Shown here piece after piece: positions 4,854-6,066 of a stretch of 6,066 bases of DNA. The notes beneath the pieces are model-generated. The model saw only the letters and a program-made list of their open reading frames with translations. It was not told the origin of the DNA and searched no databases. The number at the start of each line of letters is the position of its first letter. Position 1 is the stretch's first letter. A program made the translations under genes and the position numbers. Source of the stretch: Solirubrobacteraceae bacterium (GTDB lineage: Bacteria > Actinomycetota > Thermoleophilia > Solirubrobacterales > Solirubrobacteraceae); contig JASLHP010000191.1 in assembly GCA_030149625.1 (NCBI GenBank), positions 1-6,066 of the forward strand. The letters run 5' to 3'.

Positions 4854-6024
4854 AGTCCGCCCGCGCTCGTGTCTCGCCGACGCCCACGCGAGCCGCCAGC
4901 GCCCCGTCGATCGCGGCCGCCATCTCCTCGCGAAAACGCTCACGCGCGAACCGCTGCGCGTTCGCGCGCGCCTGCCGCTCGTCGAGCTCGAGCCGCTCGA
5001 ACCGCTCGATCGCCTCCGCGAGGCCGCCGGCGTCCTGCACGGCGAACAGCACCCCCGTGCGTCCATCGAGCACCGACTCGGTCGCTCCGCCCACGCCGTA
5101 AGCGATCACCGGCACGCCCGCGGCCTGCGCCTCGACGGGCACGATCCCGAAATCCTCCTCGCCGGGGAACAGCAGCGCGCGCGCGTGCTCGAGCAGGCGA
5201 TCGCGCTCGCTCGCCTCGACGCGTCCGAGGAACTCGATCCGCTCGATCCCGTCCAGGCCACGCGACTCCTCGCGGATGCCCGCAAGCGCCCTGCCGTCGC
5301 CCGCGACCTTCAAGGGACGGCCCAGACGCGCGCACGCGGCGACGGCGAGATCGACGCGCTTGTAGGGGACGACGCGCCCGAACACGAGATAGAAGTCGCC
5401 GCTTTCGCGCTCGAGCTCGAGAAAGCGCTCAACCGCCACCGGCGGGTGGACGACCTCGGCTGAGCGCCCGTAGTAGCGCGCGATCCGCGCGGCCACGTGC
5501 CGCGAGTTGGCGACGAACAGGTCGGGGCCGGCGGCGCCGGCGAGATCCTGGCGCCGCAGCCTCCGCAGCAGGCGCGGCAGAGCCAACCGCGTCAGCCCGC
5601 CGACTTCCTCGCCGTCGAGGAACCCCTCCTCCCACGCGTAGCGCATCGGCGTGTGGCAGTAGCAGACGTGCAGCGCGCTTGGCGGGGTGACCACGTTCTT
5701 GGCGCACGCGTGGTTGCTCGAGATCACGAGATCGAAGCGCGACAGGTCGAACGAGCGAAACGCCCTGTCCATCAACGGCAGCAGCTTCGGGTAGTGGCGG
5801 CTGGCTCCCGGCAGACGATTCAGCGCGGAGGCGTGCACGCGGCGTTCGGTGATCGCGGCCGGCCACGGCGCCGGATCGTAGATCGAGGTGAACAGCTCGG
5901 CGGACGGGAACATGTCCAGCAGCTCGAGCACGACCTGCTCGGAGCCGCCGGGGATCGTCAGCCACTCGTGCACGATCGCCACGCGGGGCATGCGCGCACG
6001 CAGATCCGCCAGCAGGTCGCTCAC
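4840..6024 (-). CDS. GT4-family glycosyltransferase, WbaZ-like (mannosyltransferase type)
   Basis: A 394-residue GT-B fold, retaining glycosyltransferase. The N-terminal acceptor domain has VAIVHEWLT (15-23), GGSEQVV (26-32), and FDLVISSNHACAKNVV (97-112) followed by CYCHTPMRYAW (121-131), a run typical of the WbaZ-like GT4 group. The C-terminal donor domain has GRVVPYKRVDLA (216-227), AGDGR (241-245), FLGRVE (265-270) and FPGEEDFGIVPVEAQAAG (286-303), in which Glu290 and Glu298 make the EX7E motif. No signal peptide or membrane helix is seen, so it probably acts at the cytoplasmic membrane face on a lipid-linked EPS intermediate. Mannose from GDP-mannose is a family-based guess. The start is taken as GTG at 6024 because it overlaps a possible upstream stop as GTGA; an ATG at 5991 (MPRVAIVHEWLT) gives a 383-residue protein that fits the family N-terminus equally well. 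Neither start has a good Shine-Dalgarno. Confidence 0.93.
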   Translation of the reverse strand: MSDLLADLRARMPRVAIVHEWLTIPGGSEQVVLELLDMFPSAELFTSIYDPAPWPAAITERRVHASALNRLPGASRHYPKLLPLMDRAFRSFDLSRFDLVISSNHACAKNVVTPPSALHVCYCHTPMRYAWEEGFLDGEEVGGLTRLALPRLLRRLRRQDLAGAAGPDLFVANSRHVAARIARYYGRSAEVVHPPVAVERFLELERESGDFYLVFGRVVPYKRVDLAVAACARLGRPLKVAGDGRALAGIREESRGLDGIERIEFLGRVEASERDRLLEHARALLFPGEEDFGIVPVEAQAAGVPVIAYGVGGATESVLDGRTGVLFAVQDAGGLAEAIERFERLELDERQARANAQRFARERFREEMAAAIDGALAARVGVGETRARADSASA

Positions 6025-6066
6025 GCGAGCTCGCCGGCCCGCTCGCGGCGGCGGGGCCCGCGCGCC
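6021..6066 (-). CDS. Possible 3' end of an upstream gene overlapping the GT4 start (partial)
   Basis: On the minus strand a stop-free frame enters from the right edge and ends at TGA (6023-6021), 14 codons whose product ends RRRERAGELA. The TGA overlaps the GTG start of the glycosyltransferase as GTGA, a common arrangement for translationally coupled genes. Only 14 codons are visible in GC-rich DNA, so the reading frame itself is weak evidence and the product cannot be named. Confidence 0.4.
   Translation of the reverse strand, partial: ARGPRRRERAGELA

Noticed and set aside
4551..5690. 379-residue plus-strand open frame across the stress-protein and GT4 genes
   Set aside because: It is Arg/Pro-rich low-complexity translation antisense to the GT4 gene and out of frame with the stress protein, typical of GC-rich shadow frames.
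1..6066. tRNA, rRNA, riboswitch, insertion sequence or phage attachment site
   Set aside because: No conserved RNA sequence motif, transposase gene, terminal inverted repeats or integrase was seen on either strand by eye.

Overview
This is a very GC-rich window (about 70% by eye) with strong third-position G/C bias, long shadow frames, TANNNT-type -10 boxes next to start codons, and few Shine-Dalgarno sites. That pattern suggests a high-GC actinobacterium. The protein styles fit the Thermoleophilia/Solirubrobacterales, but this assignment is inference and no rRNA or marker gene is present. Every well-defined gene with a recognisable product fits the edge of an exopolysaccharide (EPS)/capsule locus, apart from a universal stress protein.

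Layout from left to right: (1) the 3' end of a plus-strand gene for a protein with a C-terminal membrane anchor (2-235). (2) A plus-strand polyprenyl-phosphate sugar-1-phosphate transferase (288-1823), the enzyme that starts repeat-unit assembly on the lipid carrier. (3) A 47-bp tandem repeat of about 3.5 units (1814-1980) that fills the whole convergent gap and contains the stop codon of the transferase. (4) A minus-strand secreted clan GH-A glycoside hydrolase resembling GH39/PslG (1981-3321). (5) A short divergent promoter region (3322-3390) with two -10 boxes, each 6-7 nt from a start codon, which suggests leaderless mRNAs. (6) A 28-residue single-helix membrane micro-ORF (3391-3477). (7) A minus-strand PHP-type protein-tyrosine phosphatase of the CpsB/YwqE family (3491-4267). 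(8) A plus-strand UspA-family stress protein with a good promoter and the only clear Shine-Dalgarno site in the window (4375-4818). (9) A hairpin between convergent stops (4830-4853). (10) A minus-strand GT4 glycosyltransferase of the WbaZ-like type (4840-6024) with a GTGA overlap to a probable upstream gene that runs off the right edge.

Likely joint working (inference): the transferase loads the first sugar phosphate on undecaprenyl phosphate and the GT4 enzyme adds a later sugar. The CpsB-like phosphatase would oppose a bacterial tyrosine kinase of the Wzc/CpsD type encoded elsewhere. The secreted hydrolase would trim or release the exported polymer. I found no convincing new multi-gene system. 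The least explained items are the tandem repeat that encloses a stop codon, the micro-ORF, and the paired leaderless promoters.
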